Assembly: GCF_003122365.1 (NCBI RefSeq)
Contig: NZ_CP029254.1
Coordinates: forward strand, 5,451,001 to 5,515,000
DNA length: 64,000 nucleotides
From: Streptomyces spongiicola
Lineage (GTDB): Bacteria > Actinomycetota > Actinomycetes > Streptomycetales > Streptomycetaceae
Direction of reading: 5' to 3'
Shown: in pieces, positions 33,101-40,373 of the stretch
Numbering within the stretch: the first letter of the stretch is position 1
Layout of the letters: each line of letters starts with the position of its first letter
The notes under the pieces: model-generated
The model's input: only the letters and a program-made list of their open reading frames with translations
Database searches by the model: none
What the model was told of the DNA's origin: nothing
Program-made: the position numbers and the translations under genes

Positions 33101-33570
33101 CCGAACGGCTGCGGCGCCCCACCGTCCGGAGCTCCGGGCGCCGTGCCGCCCGGAGCGTCCCCGGCCGCCGGGTGGGCGGGATCGTGAACCGGAGCCTGCG
33201 CCGCGACCGGTCCGGGCGTGCGGGCCGGCGCCGGCCCGGTGGACGGCGTGTTCGTCTCGTGGTGCGCCGGGGTGGACGGCGTGTTCGTCTCGTGGTGCGC
33301 CGAACCGGGCGCCGAGACAGGCCGGTCCGGCTCGAACCCACTGCCCTGAGGAAGACCGGGCACGGCGACGGGCGCCCCGGACGGCGGCGGGGAGGTCGCC
33401 CCCTGCACGGCGGAGCCCCCCGATGTAGCCCCCGACGCGTTCTGCGTGTACCAGGCGGGCGGGGTGTAGTCGATGGTGAACTCACCCGTCAACTCTGCGG
33501 GCTCCGCGTCGGACTGATCGTCGACGGGCGTGCTCCAGCCCCCGCGGATCTCGTCCCGATCGCCGTTCAC
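30163..33570 (-). CDS. EspI-like Pro/Ala-rich protein with MinD/ParA-type ATPase domain (type VII secretion)
   Basis: This is a 1135-residue protein. The first about 630 residues are disordered, rich in Pro, Ala, Gly, Gln and Glu, with repeated blocks such as HQPQPQPQPHQDQ and AEPSGAVPSG. A ParA/MinD ATPase follows: deviant Walker A KGGVGKTTTT (about 705-714), then LAIDANPDAGTLG and VILTDSGTGL. The last about 180 residues are again Pro/Gly-rich. Mycobacterial EspI (ESX-1) shares this Pro/Ala-rich plus MinD-like plan and its place beside ecc genes; equivalence here is inferred. The GTG at 33570 has AGGAGG about 5 nt upstream. It is the outermost minus-strand gene of this flank of the locus. 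Confidence 0.85.
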   Translation of the reverse strand: MNGDRDEIRGGWSTPVDDQSDAEPAELTGEFTIDYTPPAWYTQNASGATSGGSAVQGATSPPPSGAPVAVPGLPQGSGFEPDRPVSAPGSAHHETNTPSTPAHHETNTPSTGPAPARTPGPVAAQAPVHDPAHPAAGDAPGGTAPGAPDGGAPQPFGGGDVESGATMRISPAALRRESAEREEAAAPSASQEERGTAGGTPPPAAGADRVDEPAAVNEPEAPGGPSGAEGASAEGSGEGTAAGAAQEAPAAGQRHGDEGTAQAGPAAAGRYEGASHGERESADAAQDLRGTDESSGTRHGAEPYGTTPGAEPSEAAPGAEPAGTAPSAEPSGAVPSGTTPEPGPAPAPEPGDSVPEAALPQDGGPTAAPQGTHPLPAAAHPWAPAPGATQDADGVLPPLPPAFPPAAPTAAPQWPVQAQPADLPAAAAHQQSASPSGVPEQPTGHGFPPPGTQHPQPADPQGGHGFPEPPQHQPQPQPQPHQDQPQHQHQPPQPRQGARHPDPAAPPDGYGFPPPAYGPGPSHWQPGAPLPPAAPAPEPLPPQSGYGFPHGGHGFPPATRQPGGPGPIPPQAPRGGQPPHVPGPAAPQPPARQARTQGQAHPRGQAQQPPADPVDPRTGAGWPQPVAPDQRERSVPGAPLGYTAAVELSSDRLLRNTKPKARSSRNPSARFRIGGKKEEAERQRKLELIRTPVLSCYRIAVISLKGGVGKTTTTTALGATLATERQDKILAIDANPDAGTLGRRVRRETGATIRDLVQAIPYLNSYMDIRRFTSQAPSGLEIIANDVDPAVSTAFSDEDYRRAIDVLGRQYPVILTDSGTGLLYSAMRGVLDLADQLIIISTPSVDGASSASTTLDWLSAHGYAELVQRSITVISGVRETGKMIKVEDIVQHFETRCRGVVVVPFDEHLSAGAEVDLDMMRPKTREAYFTLSAMVAEDFARAQQAQGLWTSAGQGHQPPHMAPPMPHQPYGGPPHPGPPHPGPAYAPSPGQPQHPGQPPYHPGQPVGPPQRGVRPPQHPGQPRQPGGQPPFGGQAGHCGPQPGGGPLPGMQQQWQQVPPSRAPSMPQPGGAAFPGQPAQPGTAPAQPSQPGRPPTRDEAPGQPDQGGSQGHAPPGGNGYGHPRPQPPQAPPASPQ

Positions 33571-34094
33571 TTTGCCTCCTGTGGTCGAGCACCCTCATGC
33601 CGTGGTGGGCAGGGGCGACCGTGTCCGCCGTCGGCCCGCCCGGCTCTCCCCCGTACGGCGCCGCGCACCTGCCCGCAGGTTCCGCCGAGCCCCCGGCCCA
33701 CCCTAATCGCCGACACCGACGGTACGGCAGGCCGGAGCGCGCCCGGTGCCCGTCCCCTGCGTCGCCCGCCGCCGCGGCGCCGGCCCAGGTGACAGACGGG
33801 CGGCGCGGGGTGACGGGCGAAACCGGAGATTCCGCGGGAGACGGGGCTGTTGGGGCTGTCGGGGCGTCACGGGATCGGCACGTACCGCCTACCGCCTACC
33901 GCCGCGAGCCGCCTGACGCCCCTACCGCCTGCCGCCCCTGCCATCGGCCACCGCGTACCGTCGGCCACCGCGAGCCGCCGGCCGCCGAGTCCGGCGCACC
34001 TCGCCCGCACCGGCCCGAGCCGCCCCGTACCCCGGCACCCCCCGCCACGCCGCCTCCGGCGCCGGCCCGCGGATCGCCCGGGCCCGTCAGGATC
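33571..34094. other. Intergenic region upstream of the EspI-like gene
   Basis: This 524-bp region should hold the EspI-like gene promoter. The only clear structure is a patch of short degenerate repeats (about 33885-33990) of CCGCCTACCG/CACCGCGAGCCG type. Candidate frames lack ribosome sites and conserved features. Confidence 0.5.
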
Positions 34095-34328
34095 TCAGCG
34101 CAGGTCGAACTCCCCGTCCCGGGCGCCGAGTACAAAGGCCCGCCACTCGGCCTCCGTGTAACGCAGCACGGTCTCCGGGTCCAGCGACGACCTCATCGCG
34201 ACCGCGCCGCCGGGCAGATGAGCGATCTCGACCCGCTCCTCGTCAGGGCTGGTGCCGGGCGCACCGTGCCACTCGACGCCGGAGATGTCGAGGGCGTACA
34301 GCTCTTCCTTCTCCTGGGCGCTCCCCAT
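34095..34328 (-). CDS. DUF397 family protein
   Basis: This 77-residue protein has the DUF397 pattern: LDISGVEWHGAPGT, ERVEIAHLPGGAVAMRSS and the C-terminal RYTEAEWRAFVLGARDGEFD. DUF397 proteins are small Streptomyces products usually encoded next to an XRE-type regulator; none is present here. The ATG at 34328 is preceded on the minus strand by AAGGAAGC. It lies between the T7SS eccE-side genes and the EspI-like gene. Confidence 0.88.
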   Translation of the reverse strand: MGSAQEKEELYALDISGVEWHGAPGTSPDEERVEIAHLPGGAVAMRSSLDPETVLRYTEAEWRAFVLGARDGEFDLR

Positions 34329-34479
34329 GCGTCATGCTTCCTTTCGATGGTGCCGAGTCGAAGTGACCCGAAGGGGCCGGGCCGTGGACCTGTTCCCCCG
34401 CGAGAACCCGGAGAGGGCCGCACGCGCTGATGTCGCCCGGGTCACACCGGCATCCTAGCGAGCGCCGTTCAGGTCCACA

Positions 34480-34521
34480 GCCGACCGCCGACCGCCGACC
34501 GCCGACCGCCGACCGCCGACC
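34480..34521. repeat. 7-bp tandem repeat, six copies
   Basis: GCCGACC is repeated six times without interruption in the noncoding space between the DUF397 gene and the next minus-strand gene. Confidence 0.9.
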
Positions 34522-34567
34522 TGTCGCACCATCGCCCGTGCACCGCCGCCCACCGGTGGCGGTGACG

Positions 34568-35290
34568 TCAGTCGACCCGGCGGGCCACACCCAGCAGGCC
34601 GGTCTCGGCGTCGGTGCCGCTCGTCATCACCCAGTGGCGCTCACGCCCCGAGACCCACAGTGTCACCCCGTCGGCCAGGGTCGGAAGGGCGTCGCTCTCC
34701 GCCCGGCCGAGCCCGAGGATCCGGCCGATCTGCCCGGCCTCCTGAGGCGACACCCGCTGCACTCCGACCAGCGTGGCGTCTCGCAGCAGCCGCGGTGCCA
34801 CGGGGCTCAGATAGGGGAGCAGCGTCAGCACCGACTGCCACGGCGAGGACACCACGCGCCCCCGCGGAGGCCGCATGCCGCAGTCCCTGACGACCACCAC
34901 CGGACTCCCCACCGTGGCGCCCATCGGCGGCACGCGCCCCACGTCGTGGAGCGTGATGCACTCCAGGCCCGCCCCGGCCGCCTGCGCCAGCGCCGTCCAC
35001 GCCTGCGCCCGGCCGGTCTCCACCGCCACCCGGGCACCCGTACCGGCCGCACGCAGTGCCAGCACCTGCGCCGTCCAGAGGCCGCCGATCAGCAGCACCT
35101 CGTACGGAGCCGAACGGTGGAAGCCCACCATCCGGGGCCGGCCCCCGGCGTCGTCGCCGATCACCACGCCGTCGTCGCCCACCGGCAGCAACAGGGCACC
35201 GAGGTCCTCCGCCGCCATGGTGTGTCCCGGGTGCCGGGGGCCGAGCAGCCCCCTCCGTGCACGTGGGGAACCCGTGCCCGCGCCCGTCAT
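34568..35290 (-). CDS. Unrecognised type VII secretion-locus protein, overlaps eccE
   Basis: I do not recognise a domain in this 240-residue protein. It has a repeated beta-type pattern (LGALLLPVGDDGVVIGDD, RPRMVGFHRSAPYEVLLIGG) and no signal peptide. A short hydrophobic helix (YEVLLIGGLWTAQVLAL) is too weak to call a membrane span. Its ATG (35290) overlaps the eccE stop as ATGA, so synthesis is coupled to EccE, which points to a cytosolic partner of the secretion machine. I recall a conserved gene in this position in other Streptomyces ESX loci. Confidence 0.75.
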   Translation of the reverse strand: MTGAGTGSPRARRGLLGPRHPGHTMAAEDLGALLLPVGDDGVVIGDDAGGRPRMVGFHRSAPYEVLLIGGLWTAQVLALRAAGTGARVAVETGRAQAWTALAQAAGAGLECITLHDVGRVPPMGATVGSPVVVVRDCGMRPPRGRVVSSPWQSVLTLLPYLSPVAPRLLRDATLVGVQRVSPQEAGQIGRILGLGRAESDALPTLADGVTLWVSGRERHWVMTSGTDAETGLLGVARRVD

Positions 35291-36630
35291 CGGGTGCCTC
35301 CCAGCGGCATCGTCGCCAGTGCCCCGGGCAGCTGCTCGCGGTCCAGCCGCAGCAGACCCACCCCGGCCGACCGCGCGGTCTGCTCCAGTTCCCTTCGCAC
35401 CGCGACCAGTTCGGTGTCCGAACCGCCGGTGATCCGCACGTGCCCGTGCATCACCAGCGCTCCCCGCCGCGCACCGCGCCGCAGCGAGAGGCTGAAGGTG
35501 GTCGCGTAGGCCGGGGCCGAGGTCAGCGCCGACACCAGCGCGGGCAGCGGCTGCGCGCCGCGTCCCAACCCGGGCCAGCGGCCCACGGCGTACGTCGTGT
35601 GCCAGCGGTCGTCGCAGCGCCAGACCCGCGAGGTCTCGGCGGTGCGGCGCTGGGCCGCCGCACCGGTCCGGCCCGCGAGGGCCGCGGCACTCGGGCTGGC
35701 ACAGACCGCGGTCGCGACCGCGGAGTTGAACTCCTCCTGGTCCAGGACCACCGACTGGAACCCGGCCCCGGTGAGCCGGCTCGCCACATGGTCGACGACC
35801 CGCACCAGGCAGCGCTGCGCGCCCTCGACACCGCCGCCCCTGGCCTCGACCGCCTCCCGGCAGAGTTCCGGGTCCAGCCTCACGGCCACCCACGTCATCC
35901 TCAGCGCGGGAGCGCCCGTCCGCTCCTGCAACGGGCCGTAGGAGAGCCGTGCGACCGACTGCTGCGGCAGATGCGGCGCGGGCGCGGAGCGCACCTGCTG
36001 GACCAACTGCACCGACTCCGCGGTGATGTCGTCGACCCGCAGGGCTCCGCCCAGCAGCGCCATCGGCAGGGCCCGGGCCCCGAAGGCGGGCCGCAGCCCG
36101 GAGCCACTCGCCTCGACCCGTACGGCGGCCGTCAGGAACGAGCCGTCCCCGAGCATCCCGACCGTGCGGCGATCGCGGCCCACGTAGGTGAACGGGCGTA
36201 CACCGGGGGCGGCTTCCGCGAGAGGCGCCAGAGACGGATCGACGTCCGGGCCCGCGGGCCCGGCGGCCCGGCGGCGTGCCCGCAGCCCCAGGGCCGTGGA
36301 CAGCCAGTCCGGCAGTGCGTGACCGCGCCGCCTCAGCACCGCGAGCAGCAGCAGGGCCGCGGCGAGGGCGCAGGCGGGGACCAGCCACAGACCGCCCGGC
36401 GCGGCGCCCGCCAGGACCAGCGCGAGCGCCAGCTCCACGAGAACCAACTGCCGCAACGAGAACGGGCCGACACGGCCCGCACCGGCGAGGGGCCGCGGAG
36501 TGGCCGCGGCCGGTGCGTCGTCGCCGGTCGGGGCGGCATCACCGGCCAGAGCGTTGCCGCGTTGCCGCCGGGAAGTCTCCGGGGCCCCTCCGGAAGTCCG
36601 CCCCCGGCGACAGCGAGTCGCCGTACCCAT
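35287..36630 (-). CDS. eccE: Type VII secretion protein EccE
   Basis: EccE is the peripheral membrane-complex component of ESX systems. The 447-residue protein has two adjacent hydrophobic segments (about residues 60-100, in LVLVELALALVLAG and LWLVPACALAAALLLLAVL) and a long cytosolic domain starting near VRPFTYVGRDRRTVGML. The domain matches the EccE pattern (LRVDDITAESVQLVQQV, DHVASRLTGAGF). The ATG at 36630 has GAGGGGG 8-10 nt upstream on the minus strand. The frame extends further upstream without homology. It is divergent from eccB, and the 181-bp gap must hold promoters for both. Confidence 0.85.
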   Translation of the reverse strand: MGTATRCRRGRTSGGAPETSRRQRGNALAGDAAPTGDDAPAAATPRPLAGAGRVGPFSLRQLVLVELALALVLAGAAPGGLWLVPACALAAALLLLAVLRRRGHALPDWLSTALGLRARRRAAGPAGPDVDPSLAPLAEAAPGVRPFTYVGRDRRTVGMLGDGSFLTAAVRVEASGSGLRPAFGARALPMALLGGALRVDDITAESVQLVQQVRSAPAPHLPQQSVARLSYGPLQERTGAPALRMTWVAVRLDPELCREAVEARGGGVEGAQRCLVRVVDHVASRLTGAGFQSVVLDQEEFNSAVATAVCASPSAAALAGRTGAAAQRRTAETSRVWRCDDRWHTTYAVGRWPGLGRGAQPLPALVSALTSAPAYATTFSLSLRRGARRGALVMHGHVRITGGSDTELVAVRRELEQTARSAGVGLLRLDREQLPGALATMPLGGTR

Positions 36631-36811
36631 CGCTGCGTTGCCCCCTCGCGTCCGTGTTCGCCGACCCCACAGGGGCGTTGACCGGGCGATAACCCTACCT
36701 GAGCGGTGGGGCGAAGGCGCCGGCAGGCATAGTGGGGGGCTGTGCGGCGGCGGGCCCCGGCACGGGGGTGGCACAACCCGGCCGCCCGGCGGGGAGAGGG
36801 GCAGCGGACAG

Positions 36812-38332
36812 ATGGCATCACGTCGGGACGAACTCAACGCGTACACCTTCGCGAAGCGGAGACTGGTCGCGCAGTTCGTACAGCCGAACACGACGGGGTC
36901 GGAGGAGGGCGCGCCCCGCCCCCTGCGCGCGGTGGTTCCCGGAGCCGTCGTGGCCGTGGTGATCCTGGCCGTCTTCGGAGCGTGGGGCATGTTCAGGCCG
37001 GTGGCCCCGCAGAACTGGGACACCCCCAACGAGAACGTCATCATCGCCAGCAGGTCGACCACCCGCTACGTCGTGCTGAGGACCGACGGGAAGAAGCAGC
37101 TCCACCCGGTGCTCAACATGTCGTCCGCGAAACTGCTCCTCGACCCCGGCAAGGGCAGGGTCGTCAACGTCGACGAGTCGGTCCTCGACAACGGCACGAT
37201 CCCGCACGGCGCCACCCTCGGCATCCCCTACGCCCCCGACCGGCTCCCCGACGCCGAGGAGGCCGGGTCCGCCAAGCGCTGGGCGGTCTGCGAACGGCCC
37301 GGCGAAGGCGGCCGCGCCATCCAGAAGGCCGCCTTCGTCCTCGCCGAGCGCGAGGAGCGCAGGACCGAGGGCGCCGGCCGGCTGCGCGGCGGGGAACTGC
37401 TCTACGTCGAGGGCCCCGACGAGACCCGCCACATCGTCGACGCCGCCGGCACGGCCTACCCCGTGGACGAGGACGAACTGCTCCTGCGGGTGCTCGTCGG
37501 CCTCGGACGGGCACCCCAGCGCGTCTCCGCCGCCTGGCTGGACACCCTGCACAAGGGCGACAGGATCGCCTTCCCCGCGGTGCCGGGCGCCGGTGCGGAC
37601 GCCGGGGTCCCCGGTGGACTCCCGGACGCGGTGAACAAGGTCGGCATGGTCCTCGAGGCCACCGACGGCACCCGGGTCCAGCAGTACGTCGTACTGAGCG
37701 GCCGGGTGGCGCCCGTGACCGACTTCACGGCCAAACTGCTGCTCGGCAGCCGCGAGTTGATCGAACTCGACCAGGACGGCCGCGCCGAGTCCGTCAGCCC
37801 CGCCGCCATCCGGCCGGGCCGGGCCTTCGGCAAGGACAAGGAGTGGCCCGAGCAGGCCCCCGAGCCCGTCAACTCGGCCGGCACGGACGAGGGAAGCCGC
37901 GACACCGTGTGCAACGTGCTCCGCGAGGTGGACGGCGACGGCTCGACCACCCTCAGCACCTGGGCCGGCGCCGGGTTCCCCGCCACACTCCCCACCGGTT
38001 CCAGCAGCGCCTACGTCACCCCCGGCTCCGGTCAGCTCTTCCGCCAGTTCAAGGGCTCTCGTACGGACTCCGGCTTCCTCTTCCTCGTCACGGACACCGG
38101 ACTGCGCTACGCCATGCAGTCCAACGGCGACAGCGCGGCGGACGACTCCGGGATCGGGGCCTCCGGATCCGGCAGGGAGCGGGAGGCCCGCCGGCAGGAG
38201 GCGCAGCAGGCCCAGAACCGCCTCGGCTACAAGAACGTCGAGCCGGTGCCGGTACCGGCCGCCTGGTCCGCCTTCCTGCCGACCGGGCCCCGTCTGTCCA
38301 CGGGTGCCGCGCGCCAGCCGCAGGGCTCCTGA
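36812..38332 (+). CDS. eccB: Type VII secretion protein EccB
   Basis: EccB is the periplasm-facing core component of ESX. The opening MASRRDELNAYTFAKRRLV is characteristic. A single membrane span follows (about residues 43-65, AVVPGAVVAVVILAVFGAWG), then a large extracytoplasmic domain with the repeated R-loops (TRYVVLRTDGKKQLHPVLN) and paired cysteines (WAVCER, DTVCNVL). The 506-residue length is typical. Start ATG 36812, with GGGGAGAGGGG about 12 nt upstream. mycP1 begins 19 bases after its stop. Confidence 0.94.
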   Translation: MASRRDELNAYTFAKRRLVAQFVQPNTTGSEEGAPRPLRAVVPGAVVAVVILAVFGAWGMFRPVAPQNWDTPNENVIIASRSTTRYVVLRTDGKKQLHPVLNMSSAKLLLDPGKGRVVNVDESVLDNGTIPHGATLGIPYAPDRLPDAEEAGSAKRWAVCERPGEGGRAIQKAAFVLAEREERRTEGAGRLRGGELLYVEGPDETRHIVDAAGTAYPVDEDELLLRVLVGLGRAPQRVSAAWLDTLHKGDRIAFPAVPGAGADAGVPGGLPDAVNKVGMVLEATDGTRVQQYVVLSGRVAPVTDFTAKLLLGSRELIELDQDGRAESVSPAAIRPGRAFGKDKEWPEQAPEPVNSAGTDEGSRDTVCNVLREVDGDGSTTLSTWAGAGFPATLPTGSSSAYVTPGSGQLFRQFKGSRTDSGFLFLVTDTGLRYAMQSNGDSAADDSGIGASGSGREREARRQEAQQAQNRLGYKNVEPVPVPAAWSAFLPTGPRLSTGAARQPQGS

Positions 38333-38351
38333 GGCGGGGACCCGGACCGAG

Positions 38352-39596
38352 ATGACGCACATGTACCGGCGCCTCCTCGCCGCCCCGGCGGCCGCCGCGC
38401 TCTCCCTCGTCGCCGTCGCGTCCGCCCCCGCGGCGGCGGACGGTACCGACCGGTGCACCTACCCGGGCAACACGTACGAGGGCCGCCCCTGGGCGCTGCA
38501 GCGCGTCCTGCTGGACGAACTCTGGGAGCAGTCCACCGGGAGGGGCGTGCGGGTCGCCGTCATCGACACCGGGGTCGACGCCGGGCACCCGCAGCTCGGC
38601 CCGGCGGTCGACGCCGCGAGCGGCCGGAACTTCCTCGACCGGGACCTGAAGGACGCCGACGGCAACGCACTCGAACGCGGCAGCGAGGACGGCACCACCG
38701 ACACCGTCGGCCACGGCACCAAGGTCGCCGGCATCATCGCCGCGCGCCCGGCCGAGGGCACCGGATTCGTCGGCCTCGCCCCCGAAGCCACGATCATCCC
38801 GATCCAGCAGAACGACGCCGAGGGGCACGGAACCGCAGAGACGCTCGCGCGGGCCGTCGACCACGCGGTGGCCGAGGGAGCCGGGGTCATCAACATCTCC
38901 CAGGACACCGCCGACGCAGTGGAACCCACACCCCTGCTGAAGCAGGCCGTCGACAGGGCACTGGACAGGGAGATCGTGGTCGTCGCCGCTGCGGGCAACG
39001 ACGGCACGGGCGGCAACGTCAAGAAGACCTACCCGGCCTCCTACGAGGGCGTCCTCGCCGTCGCCTCCTCGGACCGCAACAACGAGCGGGCGGCGTTCTC
39101 CCAGTCCGGGGACTTCGTCGGCATCGCGGCCCCCGGTGTGGACGTCGTCTCCACGGTCCCCGGCGGCGGTCACTGCGCCGACAACGGAACCAGCTTCTCC
39201 GCTCCCTATGTGGCGGCCGTCGCGGCGCTCATCAGGAGCAAGCACGAGGACTGGACGCAGGAGCAGATCGTCGCCCAGATCCAGCAGACCGCGGAACGCT
39301 CCGTCGCGGGCCGCGACCGCCTGGTCGGCTGGGGCGTCGTCGACCCGGTCCGGGCCCTCACCGAGGACGACGAGCCGGTCTCGGAACCCGTCGCCGAGGA
39401 GGGCCTCACCGGCGCAGAGGCCCCGACGCCCGCCGAACTCCACCTCGGCGAGACCGCGGACGAACGCAACGCGCGGCTCGCGACGTACGTCGTGGTGGGC
39501 TGCGCGGTCCTGGTCGCCGCGATCGCCGGCGGCGCGGTGACGGTCCGCGACGCCAGGCGCCGGGCCGCCGGCCCGGAACCGGGATCGGGGACCTGA
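38352..39596 (+). CDS. mycP: Mycosin, type VII secretion-associated subtilisin-like serine protease (MycP)
   Basis: Mycosins stabilise and regulate the ESX membrane complex. The 414-residue protein has a signal peptide (about 4-32), the catalytic triad in Asp72 (VIDTGVD), His121 (GHGTKVAG) and Ser281 (NGTSFSAPY), the oxyanion Asn in AAAGNDG, and a C-terminal membrane anchor (about 380-402) followed by Arg-rich residues. Start ATG 38352 is tentative; ATG 38361 is possible. It follows eccB by 19 bp, the usual pairing. It is one of two mycosin genes in this locus and the better match to a core mycosin. Confidence 0.93.
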   Translation: MTHMYRRLLAAPAAAALSLVAVASAPAAADGTDRCTYPGNTYEGRPWALQRVLLDELWEQSTGRGVRVAVIDTGVDAGHPQLGPAVDAASGRNFLDRDLKDADGNALERGSEDGTTDTVGHGTKVAGIIAARPAEGTGFVGLAPEATIIPIQQNDAEGHGTAETLARAVDHAVAEGAGVINISQDTADAVEPTPLLKQAVDRALDREIVVVAAAGNDGTGGNVKKTYPASYEGVLAVASSDRNNERAAFSQSGDFVGIAAPGVDVVSTVPGGGHCADNGTSFSAPYVAAVAALIRSKHEDWTQEQIVAQIQQTAERSVAGRDRLVGWGVVDPVRALTEDDEPVSEPVAEEGLTGAEAPTPAELHLGETADERNARLATYVVVGCAVLVAAIAGGAVTVRDARRRAAGPEPGSGT

Positions 39597-39734
39597 CGGC
39601 GGCCCGACGAGGATCCGGCCGGGTCTGAGTACTTCTACGGATGCGGCCCCTCGTCGCGGCCGCATAGGGTCGCGGTGCGCCCGGCGGTGCCGGGGTGCCG
39701 GGATGCCGGGTAAATCGTCTGACGAATAAGGCAC

Positions 39735-39763
39735 TTGGGACTGTCGGCGGCAGTGACTACAGT
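39735..39763 (+). promoter_or_regulatory. Probable promoter of the accessory T7SS operon
   Basis: TTGGGA (39735-39740) and TACAGT (39758-39763) are separated by exactly 17 nt. They lie about 105 bases before the first gene at 39870, in a locally A/T-richer stretch. Confidence 0.45.
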
Positions 39764-39869
39764 GACAAGCGAGTATCGGTGAATGACAGTTGGATGACGA
39801 GTCACCACGAGCCACCACCGCACGGTGTGAATTCGTTGTGACGACTCTTGACGGGGAGGGTCGGTCGTA

Positions 39870-40367
39870 ATGCTGCCAGCGGACGGTGGCGGGGGCGGCG
39901 CCGCGAGAGATCTCGAGCGTGGTGCGGGTGCACTGAAGCGCTTCCAGGAGCGGGTGAACGCGCTTCTCGCGGAATTCGAGGAGGGCGAGGCCGGCAGGTC
40001 CAAGCTGGCCACTCAGGCGGTGCCCCGTAGCTCCTTCAGTGCCCCCGGAGCGGGCTTTCTCGAAGCTGACGGCCTTCACGCGCAGTACGACCGGGTTCAT
40101 TCGGAAATCGTCAGGCTCTCCAGGTCGCTGGGCGATCAGATCGAGATGCTGAGCATTGCAGTCCGTGGCGCGGAGATCGGGTTCGACAACCTGGAAGAGA
40201 ACCTGCGGCAGCGTTTCCACTCGATCCAGACGCGTGTTGTGGAGGAGCAGCGGGCCCAGGAACTCCGGACGGCGCAGCACAGGCTCGACAGCGCCCCCGA
40301 CGAGACCGGCCGGGTCGGGCAGCCCCGAGACGACAGCAAGCGGTCCGGTGACGGGGACCTGGGGTGA
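39870..40367 (+). CDS. Helical protein of the type VII secretion locus, function unknown
   Basis: This 165-residue protein is predicted to be mainly helical and probably coiled coil: ARDLERGAGALKRFQERVNALLAEFEEGE, then a second long helix around RVHSEIVRLSRSLGDQIEMLS and NLEENLRQRFHSIQTRVVEEQ. It has no WXG turn, signal peptide or membrane span. The C terminus is charged and probably disordered. A GGGGAGGG ribosome site lies 9 nt before the ATG. The next gene, encoding a WXG/Pro-Gly-rich protein, begins 6 bases after its stop. A role as partner or chaperone for that protein is inferred from position only. Confidence 0.82.
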   Translation: MLPADGGGGGAARDLERGAGALKRFQERVNALLAEFEEGEAGRSKLATQAVPRSSFSAPGAGFLEADGLHAQYDRVHSEIVRLSRSLGDQIEMLSIAVRGAEIGFDNLEENLRQRFHSIQTRVVEEQRAQELRTAQHRLDSAPDETGRVGQPRDDSKRSGDGDLG

Positions 40368-40373
40368 TCGCAG

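Noticed and set aside
30088..33792. A 1234-codon open frame on the plus strand opposite the EspI-like gene
   Set aside because: It is Arg/Gly/Leu-rich, lacks a ribosome site and recognisable domains, and mirrors a low-complexity gene; in high-GC DNA the antisense frame is often open by composition.
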